NCBI RefSeq assembly: GCF_001723175.1
Contig: NC_064650.1
Location: 434,001 to 498,000, forward strand
Direction of reading: 5' to 3'
DNA from: Penicillium oxalicum
Taxonomy: Eukaryota > Ascomycota > Eurotiomycetes > Eurotiales > Aspergillaceae
Length of the DNA: 64,000 bases
Under the pieces are notes generated by a model. It was not told the origin of the DNA, searched no databases, and saw only the letters and a program-made list of their open reading frames with translations. Of the stretch, positions 46,097 to 56,061 are shown piece by piece (position 1 is the first letter of the stretch; every line of letters starts with the position of its first letter). A program made the translations under genes and the position numbers.

Positions 46097-47397
46097 ATGC
46101 TCTTTTCAATTCATCTGATACCGTCCATTGCGGCAATTCTCTGTTATGGTGCCGACCTTGCTGTCGGGCAAGTCCCTTCCAGGCTTCAAAGTATCCTGAG
46201 CAACACCCACAATAGCAAAGAATATGGCTATCCGACCGATATTACTAGGGATCTGCATCCAGTAAGCTACCTAAAGCCTGATTCATCATATGTTCTCTAT
46301 AAAGAATTGAAAAGACATTAGCTGATATCATATCGCCTTGGTCAAGATCCCAGTACATTCTCACAAGTAAGTATCCGATGTCACCAAGCCATCACATCGA
46401 GCTGGCAATTCCCAATTGTTTATCCTAAAATTTATATGAAGTGATTATTGGAGAGAGCGACCATTCTATACCGGTGAGTCACCACGACTCCCATCATGAG
46501 TCCTCAAGCGACCACTACGGCTAAAGCAAGATATTTTTTAGGACTATCGAAGGGTTGCACATCAACAGAAGCTGATGTCTGGCTGTATAATGACACTCTC
46601 TATGTCTGTTACCAAGATTGTCTAAATTCTGTTTCTTGTATTCATCTGGATGGTCACTAACTGGCAGAAGGTTGGACACGATCAATCTTCGTTAACAAAA
46701 GATCGGACTCTCCAATCACTCTACATCAACCCGATTCTTGACATTTTGGAAAGGCAAAATCCAGAGAGCCCCTTTGTAACTGGGACCACAAAAAAGTAAG
46801 TAGAGTCAGTACACTATGCGCCCCACATGAGTTAACAATGTTCTCAGTGGCGTGTGGGACACCACCCCCGATCAAACGCTCTACTTCTTCATTGACCTTA
46901 AAACCTCTGGTCATGACACTCTCAAAGCTGTGATCAAGGCGCTAGAGCCCTTGCGTCAAAAAGGCTACTTGACTACATTGCAAGGAGGCCAAAATCTTAC
47001 CAACGGCCCGGTCACTGTCATTGGAACAGGAAACACGCCTCTAGATATGGTCGCACCTGTGTCTGATCGTGACTATTTCTTCGATGCCCCTCTAGCAGAC
47101 TTGGGGAAGCTGGAATACTCCAACATCACCGCCCTCATTTCTCCTATTGCGTCAACCGACTTCAAAGCAACGGTTGGGACAGTCACGGTGGATACGGATC
47201 CCATTTTGGATGATGACCAGCTCAAGGCTCTCCGTGACCAAGTTTCCCTTGCAAAGAGCCGCGGAATCGGCGCACGTTATTGGAACACTCCCTCCTGGCC
47301 GGTGCGCACCCGGAATTTAGTCTGGCGCACGCTCTTACGCGAGGGGGTCGCATTACTCAATGCTGATGACTTGGACGCTGTTCTTACGGAGTTCTAG
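46097..47397 (+). CDS. aim6: Aim6-like secreted or membrane PLC-like phosphodiesterase
   Basis: Six exons (46097-46261, 46347-46366, 46442-46473, 46542-46603, 46671-46795, 46848-47397) join to 317 aa. The first 24 residues form a signal peptide (MLFSIHLIPSIAAILCYG). The catalytic region matches the glycerophosphodiester phosphodiesterase/PLC-like TIM barrel: IPVHSHNDYWRERPF with the His pair, EADVWL, then VGHD. Two exons are very short (20 and 32 bases). Acceptor choice at 46669-46670 is ambiguous: CAGAAG offers two in-frame AG sites, with or without an extra Lys. Yeast Aim6 is of unknown function; deletion affects mitochondrial inheritance. Tail to tail with the next gene. Confidence 0.85.
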
Positions 47398-47632
47398 CAC
47401 GGTGTCTCACCCGCTTGATGACGGAAGTCACCTCATATCTTTTCAGGGCTTTGAAGAATTGACTCGATCATTCATTCGTTTTTCATAATGGACGAAGCTT
47501 CGCGCCCTGGCTGGGAGGATTGCTTGAATATCTAATGCTGGGTAAATATGATGTGTGCTCGGGGTTGGAAGGCTGCAGAACTTTGATGGACATTCATACC
47601 CCCTACGGTCGTGCAAGAGGGCGAAAGAATCT

Positions 47633-48151
47633 CTAGCCGGATCGAGTGCAGGCACGGCACTTGTGATTTGACTGTTTGGCCTCGATGAAATGGATATATC
47701 GATTCGAGCAACGTTCGTCTTCGCTGTTGATATGTCGCGCACACTTGATGAACTCACCGCCAAGGGTGTGGCCGCAGCTGTAGCGGACTTGAAGTTGTGC
47801 GCACTTGCTGGGCATGTTGTTTTCTATTCATGTAATAAATAGTCACACGTCAGCATCTTTTTTCCTGGAACTTCGACGATCTCAGGTTCCGCTTACTCGG
47901 CAGGACGACTTACCGTCCCAGCGAAAGCGAGACTCATCCCATTTGTCGTAAACGCCGTAGAACTTCTCATATCTGGCCAACTTATCATATACCATTTCGA
48001 GATACGCTATGATGGCTGTTTCGGGTTTCACTGAAGGGTCTGAAACCAGTGTATGGAGTAGAATGTAGACACTCGCTGCAATTGTGACTGATTTCCGTGG
48101 AACGACAAAGCGTTCACTGATGTCTCTCAAGACTGTGGTGGTTTGGGGCAT
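47633..48151 (-). CDS. Small fungal cysteine-rich protein, unknown function
   Basis: Two exons on the minus strand (48151-47914 and 47823-47633) join in frame to 142 aa. The donor is GTAAGT and the acceptor AATAG. The N-terminal exon is a helical segment (MPQTTTVLRDISERFVVPRK, then a hydrophobic stretch). The second exon carries a Cys/His cluster: KCAQLQVRYSCGHTLGG, FIKCARH, RCSNRY and KCRAC. This CxCGH-type spacing is common in small fungal zinc-binding proteins of unknown role. It could also be two separate short genes, since the second exon has its own ATG at 47815. No homologue is named. Confidence 0.6.
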
Positions 48152-48721
48152 TTAAATTGGAGTATAGGCAGGATTTTGGTAAAGTGAAGGTAAAAGAAAG
48201 TGAAGATCCAGATAAGGAAGGCAGGTGATGAGACCGTGACTTCTTCCTTTTACATGTGAAATGAACATACTTCAACGACAAACAAATCTCCTTCGGTCTC
48301 GGATGCAACGATGAAGCTCTATACATTTACCACGAAATTGAAGTCTCTATCTAAATCACATATGCTCTCACTGTCGATACCTTTGCCTTTATGCTGCTAC
48401 GGTGCATTTCTAATTGCGTCTTGTCCACGGTTTCAAGGTCTAACCCAGCATGGAGAGACTTGTGCACACCCTGAAAATCTGGCTTCATCGTTGAATAGGT
48501 GGCTTGGATGATTGAAAATGGTTCGCTTTGAAAAGATTATTCACCTCTCGAGGGAAACCCTTGAGCAGGGTTAACGTGCACCGAGGTATTTCGCTGCAGA
48601 CCGTCGTGGGAATGGGCACGTGACCGTCAAATACAGGTCAAATTCACAGCACCGTCAACAGCGTTGACGATTGCCTCTTTCTCGATGATCGAGATCAAGA
48701 TTCGTTGGCGACAGGTGCAAT
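48152..48721. other. Divergent upstream region
   Basis: 570 bases between the small cysteine-protein gene and Rtt109. No feature beyond two promoters is seen. Confidence 0.55.
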
Positions 48722-50392
48722 ATGGCTTCTCATGGTGATCTTGCAGATCTGCTAGCTTCAGTGCTCCCAACCGGCGCTGAGCTGATTGTCCGTCATGTTT
48801 CTTCTACGCCAGCCCCTTCGGATGCCCTTTTTGCCGCTGCGCCTGGACATGACTCGGAACCAACTTTTTGTGAGAACCATTTTTTAACAGCATCCATTGA
48901 GTCACCTCAGCATGATGGTGCCGAGATACTCATCTTTGGGATGGAGGTCTTGATCTACAACACGGCCCACCTAACAACGATTTTCGTCTCCAAGGCTGAC
49001 TCCACCGGACTGCTTCACCTATTGGAACTGAAAGCGAAGGTCTCCGTGCTGAGATTGGTCTCTGGCACCTTCTTATCTTTTTTGGTTCGATCTCATCAGA
49101 GACCAGGGGTGAGGCTTGTGGTCTCTCTATTTGCACGTGCTCAGGATCAGTATCTCTTCCCTGGCAGCATTGAGAATACTGAAAAGCATGTTCTCGATGA
49201 CCGCGGCTTGATCAAATGGTGGTGTCGCGCGGTAGACCCGATACTCCGGGAGAACGGCGCCGAGTCGGTCTCCCCAGGTTCAGACATTAAGACCTCCGTT
49301 GAGGCCGCCAAGGCCTCAGCTACGGCCTATTTGATAGTTCCTGGGTGCGATCGCTTCGAAACACGCAGTTTCTTCCCAGCATCAACCAAGACCGACTCGG
49401 CAAATCAGCCGCGGTGGCTCACTGGCTATCCTCTCCAGCAAATGTGCCGTGATCCATCTGCTCCACCACGCTGTCTGGTGCCTCGATTTCCTGACGATCC
49501 CAAGACACGATTCCTGACAGATCTTGACGATGAGCTACCCGACTCTGCCAACGATCAAGCTGAATCGGCGGATGCTGGGCATTGGAAGAGTATCAAATCT
49601 CTTGACCAGTTTTGGGAAATGATGGCATTCCGTCAAGAGTGTTCCGCAGGCCGACTGGTTGGCTTCCTTTGGATTGTTGTCAATCCCCCAGGACTTTTGA
49701 ATTCTACAACTATGGCCAGCCGAGCGGCACAAGGATCCAGTCTCAGCTCAGCTGCTTCTGGCAAGCAGGCTTGCAATGACGAACCCGCCGTGTCTGCTGG
49801 AGATAAGTCGCTGGTACGCGATCAGGTATCAGCAGATCCCCAAAATTCGACAAGGCTCAGCGAGGATGAGGCAGGTAACGACAGGAAAGACTCTCATGTT
49901 GCCAGGGTGGATGTATCAAAGAACCCTTCCACTACGCCGTCGACACTACCCTCGTCGTCAGAAAGCGTTCCATTCCATTGGCCGGAAGCAGGCCGTGGAG
50001 AGGTCGTGCTGCATGAAGCGGATTACAAGAAAATGATGGATGGAGTGCTAGATCAGTTCTATGACTCTGATGAGGTCATAGCAAGCACAAAATCTTACAT
50101 TGAACAAGTAGCCTCGCTTGCAGATCAATTGACCTGGGGCAAGCGTGTTACAGGAACATGCAGTCCTCGAGCCCAAGACACGGTCTCCGCGACTGCCCAA
50201 AACCTCCTCGGTGGGGAGTTTATTCGCAAAAGAAAGAAGTCAGAACACGAGATGGACGGAAAAGACGATGACGAAGCAAATGCCACGGAACAGTCTCATA
50301 CCACTGCAGCCAGCTTGAAGACGGACCAGCCAAGTGCTGTCAATGTCCTCAGTGCAGGCCTGGTGCGGAAGAAGAAGAAGGCATTACCATAA
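48722..50392 (+). CDS. rtt109: Histone acetyltransferase Rtt109
   Basis: Intronless, 556 aa. Diagnostic blocks of the fungal Rtt109/KAT11 family appear in order: LPTGAELIVRHVSSTP, AHLTTIFVSKADSTG, FLSFLVRSHQRPGVRLV, SLFARAQDQYLFPGS, a WWC motif near residue 165, and MMAFRQECSAGRLVGFL. The enzyme acetylates Lys56 (and Lys9/27) of newly made histone H3 with the chaperones Asf1 and Vps75, which supports replication-coupled chromatin assembly and genome stability. The length exceeds yeast's 436 aa because of an insertion and a Ser/Asp-rich C-terminal tail ending in RKKKKALP, a likely nuclear signal. Nothing is missing in the catalytic part as far as I can read. Confidence 0.95.
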   Translation: MASHGDLADLLASVLPTGAELIVRHVSSTPAPSDALFAAAPGHDSEPTFCENHFLTASIESPQHDGAEILIFGMEVLIYNTAHLTTIFVSKADSTGLLHLLELKAKVSVLRLVSGTFLSFLVRSHQRPGVRLVVSLFARAQDQYLFPGSIENTEKHVLDDRGLIKWWCRAVDPILRENGAESVSPGSDIKTSVEAAKASATAYLIVPGCDRFETRSFFPASTKTDSANQPRWLTGYPLQQMCRDPSAPPRCLVPRFPDDPKTRFLTDLDDELPDSANDQAESADAGHWKSIKSLDQFWEMMAFRQECSAGRLVGFLWIVVNPPGLLNSTTMASRAAQGSSLSSAASGKQACNDEPAVSAGDKSLVRDQVSADPQNSTRLSEDEAGNDRKDSHVARVDVSKNPSTTPSTLPSSSESVPFHWPEAGRGEVVLHEADYKKMMDGVLDQFYDSDEVIASTKSYIEQVASLADQLTWGKRVTGTCSPRAQDTVSATAQNLLGGEFIRKRKKSEHEMDGKDDDEANATEQSHTTAASLKTDQPSAVNVLSAGLVRKKKKALP

Positions 50393-51252
50393 GAGGAGGC
50401 TTGCATATGATCCATCAGCATGGGAGTTTTGGGAAGGAGTCCGTTTCTACGACCAGTGACGGTAGCGAACGGAGGTCAACTTTGGGAAATCTTTCAGGGC
50501 CATACTGCACTTATAATCAACTTTCTCATCCTTTTAATCTTCAAGGCTCACTTTTCGACTTGACCACTATACCACTTGAATAGGTTCAATTGAGGAATCC
50601 CTTTTCTTTCCTCGCCGTATTCCATGCTTCGAACATCTGATCAATTTAGTCTGCGACTAAGTGGAATGCAGCGTGCGCACCAACATGCCATGCAGCTCTT
50701 GGACTTGCAGTTGATGCTTAGTAGACAACGTAACGTCATGGAATAACAGAATGATTTTTGATCCAGAAGTAAGGTTGGACCCGACGATGCATATATGCAG
50801 TTAGTCTTAATAGTTTCGATTGTCGAGTCAAAGGATCTTCTACTCGTTCAGAGCCTGAACGTTGCCCATGGCGGATCACTCATTGGCACTTTTCTTACTG
50901 GGCCGGTGCTCATGTAGAATTTGCACTTTACCTCCAACTTTGCGAACATTTGGAAGGAACCACAGAGTTATGATCTGGAAAAACTGTACAACCCGTCATG
51001 TACTCCTATGATGACTGGCCTCGTTGCGGCATTAGTAGTGCACTGGCGAATGATTGGCTCTCGTATCCGTGTTCGGATAGTCATCCAGAATTGGATGTTG
51101 GCCCCCAAGCTGGAATCGTCTTGTTGACAGGCAACTAGCTCGCTGGACCTGCTCGACTCCACCTCCAACCCTTTTTTATCCCGAGAACCTTCATCTTGCC
51201 CTAGAATGTTCTCTGTGGTTGCAGATCTTGTTTCCGTCCCATTTCAAGTCTC
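50393..51252. other. Intergenic, no gene recognised
   Basis: 860 bases that hold the Rtt109 3' end and the promoter of the ceramide glucosyltransferase gene. Short frames only. Confidence 0.55.
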
Positions 51253-53147
51253 ATGCTGAAGACGAACTCCAAGTCACTCGGAGTGCCCACCGGCAATGGC
51301 GCGATACCCTTGTCCGTTGCCGCAGGCTGGGTCGGCTTGGTCTGGTACCTGACCGTGTCGGTCGTGTGTGGTCTTGGATATTTCCAGATGTAAGTCATCA
51401 TTGTCCTTGAAACCCCCTTCAAGACACCTTGGAACCTCTCCTGTCGTATTGCATCGCGCCAGGCCTCGCGCCCGCGCGATTGCGGGGTCCTTCTGATGAA
51501 TTATGGGAAGCCTAGCTCGTGGCTAACCATGTATGAAACCGTCGTGTTGGTAGTCGGCGATTTTTCATGCAACGACCTCGACGGTCAACATTGAGTCACG
51601 ATCGCAACGCCCCTCATGTCACTGCTATCCGACCGGTCAAGGGCCTTGAACCCAACCTTTACGACTGCCTTGCTGCGACGTTCCAGCAGGATTATCCACG
51701 CGACAAACTGACGGTTTGTCTCTGTGTGGCGACCCGCGACGACCCGGCTTACTCGACACTATGCCAATTACTTCGCGATTTTCCAGAGGTTGATGCGCGG
51801 ATCTATGTTGAAGAGGAAGACCCTCTGCTCCAGGGCAACGGGCCGGATGCGTACCACTTGGGTCCGAATCCCAAGATCCGCAACATGAGCCGCGCATACC
51901 GTGAAGCCAAAGGCGATATTGTGTGGATCATCGACTGCAATGTCTGGGTTGGAAAGGGGGTCTGTGGGCGGATGGTGGAACGTCTTTGTGGAACGGGAAC
52001 CACCTCAAGCCGGAAATACAAGTTTGTTCACCATCTGCCGGTCGCCGTAGATGTCACGGGCGAGATCGATTCGAGCGGAGAGCGACAAGCACTCCTTGAT
52101 AATCGTACAAATGCGACTCTGAGCGGGGGAGTTGACGGGCTGGGCCTGGCAATGAGGCGGCCAGAGGATGGTTGGGCGAGCATGATGGAGACAGGCGGTG
52201 GCCGCCTGGAAGAGTTGTTCCTTTCATCATCCCACGCGAAGATGTACACTGCCATCAACACGGTCCTCATTGCTCCGTGCATTGTGGGAAAGTCCAACAT
52301 GTTTCGTCGCTCGCATCTCGATTATTTAACGGCACCGGCTCTGGGAGAGCCTTGCAAGCGACACCCTGGAGTTGACTACTTCTCGGACAACATCTGTGAA
52401 GACCACTTGATTGGAGATCTTCTGTGGCGGCGGCAGATTCGAGAGGAAAAGGAGTTTGGTGAACACTGGGGCAAGCATGCCATGGTTTTCGGAGACCTCG
52501 CGATTCAGCCAGTGGCAAACATGAGCGTACGAGGGTATATCGCCCGCCGGATCAGGTGGCTACGAGTGCGCAAATTCACTGTGCTCTTGGCCACGCTTGT
52601 TGAGCCAGGAACTGAATCCTTCTTGTGTACGCTTTACGGCGCATGGGGAATCACAACTGCACTGGCGCCGTATCTCGAGCAGAACGGATATCACTTCGCC
52701 GGTCGCCTCACTACATGGACCGCATTTTTTGCCGTGTTTGTGCTGGGCATTGCTCTCTGGATCGCGACTGATTGGACCCTGTACATCAACTTGCATTCTT
52801 CTCGAGCCATCGAAGTCGACGATGACACTCCGGTTTTCGCTCGGCCAAGCCAACGACCCTCTCGAGCGACACGGCGGCCGTTTCTCCAATGGCTCGTTGC
52901 CTGGCTTGGTCGAGAACTTCTTGCTTTGCCTATCTGGTTTATAGCTGTTTATGGCGGCGTCACCGTTGTGTGGCGAGGCCGACGCTTCAGAGTTGGATTC
53001 GATGCCAAAGTTCGTGAGGTTCGCGATGGTCAGTCTCAACCGGGAGCCTCGTCGCCAGGATCGCCATCGCCCGGGTCAGTCGGCGATCGGCTCTCTGCAA
53101 TGCCACGCACGAGTGGTAGTGGAAGTGGGAAAGCTCGCCGCGACTGA
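51253..53147 (+). CDS. Ceramide glucosyltransferase (GT21)
   Basis: Exons 51253-51389 and 51554-53147 give 576 aa; the intron is 164 bases, long for this window. An N-terminal membrane anchor ([20 protein letters not shown]) is followed by the processive GT21 signature D1-D2-D3-RxxRW: AIRPVKG near the start of the domain, WIIDCNVW with Asp at about 173, EDHLIGD at about 329, and RRIRW at about 375 (QxxRW in most relatives). Two or three C-terminal hydrophobic segments follow. The enzyme adds glucose from UDP-glucose to ceramide at the ER/Golgi to make glucosylceramide, a fungal membrane lipid involved in hyphal growth. The Ser/Pro-rich tail ends [11 protein letters not shown]. It faces the ankyrin gene tail to tail. 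Confidence 0.92.
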
Positions 53148-53438
53148 CTTTGAAGAAGAACCCTTCCACAATGACATAGAGAGACTTGCTATAAATTATG
53201 TGGAGTGTGGATCATAGATACGTCGGAAGATCTCGACATTTAGTCATACTTCGCTTGTACAAAATTTCCAGCAATTAGAGATGGGCTTGTTCCGACTTTT
53301 GCAATAGGCGATTTGTTTCGAACCCGATGGATCATTGCATACTTTTTGCTTCTATATAATCATATGTCCGTGATATCCCACATTTTTCTCCCTAGCCTGA
53401 CGGGTCGTCAATTCCATTAATCATTCTTAGGCCGAGTC

Positions 53439-54225
53439 TCATGCAGACTTGTCGCCCTCCGTGGCGCTGCTCTCCAACCCGGCCGCCTTCTCAGAGCTCA
53501 GCAACCACTCAACAACCTGTCTGCCAGCAGACATCTCGCCAGCATCAGCCTGTTGCTGTTGACCCTGCTCCTCCTCACCAATGGTCATTTCAATCTCCTG
53601 GGGCTCGTCGGCGGCCTGTGCAGCATCACCCTCTTCCTCGGCGGCGGCAGACCAAGCCGCGCGCTCAGCCAAGAACACAGCGTCGTGGCCCGCATCATTC
53701 TTGATCGCAACGTCTGCACCAGCCTCAACAAGAGCCTTGACACATTCCAGGTGTGTGTTCAGCGCAGCCCAGTGGAGAGGCGTATTGCCGGAATGATTGG
53801 GGTGGTTGACAAAAGCTGTCTGCTGGGCAGTGTCCAGCGAAGACAGCTTTTGGAGCAAAGTGGTGAGAATTTCTGAAGGTTGTTCGATTAGAATAATCAA
53901 ATTTTTCACCGAAGCGAGGATCGTTTGACCAAGTCATAGCTTGATCAGGTGTCAAAAATAAAATCTTGAACATACCGCTGTTTCCATTCGCGGCGGGGAA
54001 ATGAAGCACGCAAGAACCCGTCCCGCCTGCGCTCAGATCTTCCATGTCAATGATGGAAGCAACGATGTGCGACTCTGGACAGCTGTGCTGTGTAGCAAGA
54101 GAGGCAATGTCCGCGTTCAAGGCTTCGAGATCACCGGCTCGTGCATCGTAAATGATGTCATCGATAGCCTCTGCTGAAAGCGCGACAGGTACTGTCGGCT
54201 TGGGCTTTGGCGTTGAGGCAGACAT
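53439..54225 (-). CDS. yar1: Ankyrin-repeat protein Yar1-like
   Basis: Two exons on the minus strand (54225-53976 and 53872-53439) join to 227 aa. Ankyrin repeats read VLHFPAANGNSEILTTLLQ, then GNTPLHWAALNTHLECVKAL, and a third partial repeat KNDAGHDAVFLAERA. In yeast Yar1 escorts newly made ribosomal protein uS3 (Rps3) to the nucleus and protects it from aggregation. The length and the acidic, Gln-rich C-terminal half (EEEQGQQQQ) match. The intron splits the first repeat, with donor GTATGT and acceptor TTCAG. Confidence 0.85.
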
Positions 54226-55206
54226 GTTGGGGGAGAAAAAGAGAACAAGGATGTCTTTGTTTTAATCAAAGCTTTGGTGGTTGTAGATTTTGAATCTCGC
54301 CCACTTGTTGGACTTGTGGATCCTTTACCTTCGGGCACTCCAAAAAAATTTTCTAGAGCAGAGACGGGGAAATGCCCTATCAAGATATGTTAGCTCGTTC
54401 AATTTTGAAAGACTCATAAAATCAGATCAGAAAAAGACCAGGCGGAAGCTTGTGGAAAGTGGCGGGCAGGAAATGTCAGATGGCTTTTCTTTTTATCTTT
54501 CAAGCCATGCTCGTTGAAGTTCATTTTTCCAGAAGACTTTGGCCTATTGTCAAACAACCCGGTCTTCTGATCATCTCCTGCCACAGGTCCACTTTCACGA
54601 ACAAGGCCTTTGATCAAAAAAATTCAAGAATGGTAGCCAATTCTGACGGCTTTGCTTTTCTGTACGGGGCATGATGATTACTCACTTTTAATTCTTCCTT
54701 CTTCACTTGTGATCTAATGATCCCAAGGCCCACTGATCCGAAAGAAACTTTGATATCGAAGATCACATGACTAGTGGTGGGGTTGGATCGATTCGGGTCG
54801 GGGGGGCTCTTCGACGGAGGTTCGAAGTATAGACATGAGCTGGAGCTATAGAAAATCATGAATCCCACTTTGACAGTATGCATTTCACAAAATCTCATGT
54901 CTCGTGCTCGATTGAAATGTTTCCAGTATCCTGCTCTATTAACACAAAGCCCTTGGGCAAGGGAAAAACCGTAGACCCCACGGCAGATGAAGCTGCCACT
55001 TGTATGCACATAGAAATCGCCTAGAAAGAAAGAAAAAAAATCACACCATGAACGCCTGAAAGCCCGAATCCAAGGATACGGGTGGTATCTCAAAATCCCA
55101 GTATGCCAGCGGCATCCTTTCCATATGCAATGAGTTTCGGCGAAAGTACCGAGCCAGTCACCCACAGATGCTAAGCCCTTCCCTCCAATTTCCGCATGCG
55201 ACTGAC
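54226..55206. other. Intergenic, no gene recognised
   Basis: 981 bases. It contains the Yar1-like promoter on the left and the 3' region of the WW-domain gene on the right. No conserved frame is seen. Confidence 0.55.
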
Positions 55207-56061
55207 TTAATCTCGAAGCCACGCTCTGCGTTTCTCCTCTTTTCTTTCTCGGCGCTTTTCTTTGAACATCTTTAATTCTTTTTTGCTCAGCTTCTTTCCA
55301 CTCCGTTCAGCCTTGAGACTTCGCCCATCGTGACTGTTTGCCGCGGCATCCACATCGAAGAACGCGTTCATCTGCCGCCGTGACTTGTTCTCATCATTGT
55401 AATTTTCCGGCCGGATCGAATCAGCCTGCCAGCGGCCGGTGAAGCGATTGAATGTGCCAGTCGCAGCGTATGCGGCCGCGGGATCTAGTGCCGACCCCCC
55501 AGCTTCTCCAGACGGTTCCTCATGCTGCTGCGCGTAAGAAGCATTTGGATCGTAGTCCCCATGAATCGCAGGGTTGTATCCTCCCAGTACCGGTGCTTTT
55601 TTCTCGGTGGAATTCAGTGCCTCAAGCGTGCTGGCGCTCACAGTGCCCGGAGCGGCTGCTTCAGGAACTCGGGGGTTTTCCCACTGGGTGAGCCCGGTGA
55701 ACCGATTAAAGAAATAGAAGGCTTGAGCGTTCGCATCCCAAACAGGTTCCCATCCGTCATCCTCTACTTTCCCAGGTGGTGCTTCGTCGGGAAGCGGCGG
55801 AGGCACCTCATCGGGTAGTGGTGGTGCTGATTCAGAATCATTGGATGCCTGGGTAGTATCATGCAATTCCGTCGGTATGTGTTCTTCTTTCTCCCGCGAT
55901 GGTGATTTTGAAGTAGGTTTGTCTGTGTGGTCGTGGTCTGGTGTCTTCATTTCTGCCGTGGACTTCTCCGTATCAGCATCAGCTTGAGGTGTGCCATGCG
56001 CAGGTGATGGAGCGCGGGACTCCGCCCGAGAGGAATCAGGCGAGTGAGGCTGGTCAGACAT
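55207..56061 (-). CDS. WW-domain protein, probably nuclear
   Basis: Single exon, 284 aa from the first ATG (56061). A Ser/Pro/Asp-rich acidic N terminus contains proline runs (PPLPDEVPPPLPDEAPP). The WW domain follows at about residues 105-135: DDGWEPVWD, FYFFNRFTG and TQWENPRV, with both signature Trp. The middle is Ala/Gly-rich, and a second short FNRFTGRWQADSIRPENY block appears. The C-terminal 35 residues are strongly basic (KKLSKKELKMFKEKRRERKE), likely a nuclear signal or RNA contact. WW domains bind proline-rich partners, often in splicing or transcription. The exact role is unknown. Confidence 0.85.
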   Translation of the reverse strand: MSDQPHSPDSSRAESRAPSPAHGTPQADADTEKSTAEMKTPDHDHTDKPTSKSPSREKEEHIPTELHDTTQASNDSESAPPLPDEVPPPLPDEAPPGKVEDDGWEPVWDANAQAFYFFNRFTGLTQWENPRVPEAAAPGTVSASTLEALNSTEKKAPVLGGYNPAIHGDYDPNASYAQQHEEPSGEAGGSALDPAAAYAATGTFNRFTGRWQADSIRPENYNDENKSRRQMNAFFDVDAAANSHDGRSLKAERSGKKLSKKELKMFKEKRRERKEEKRRAWLRD

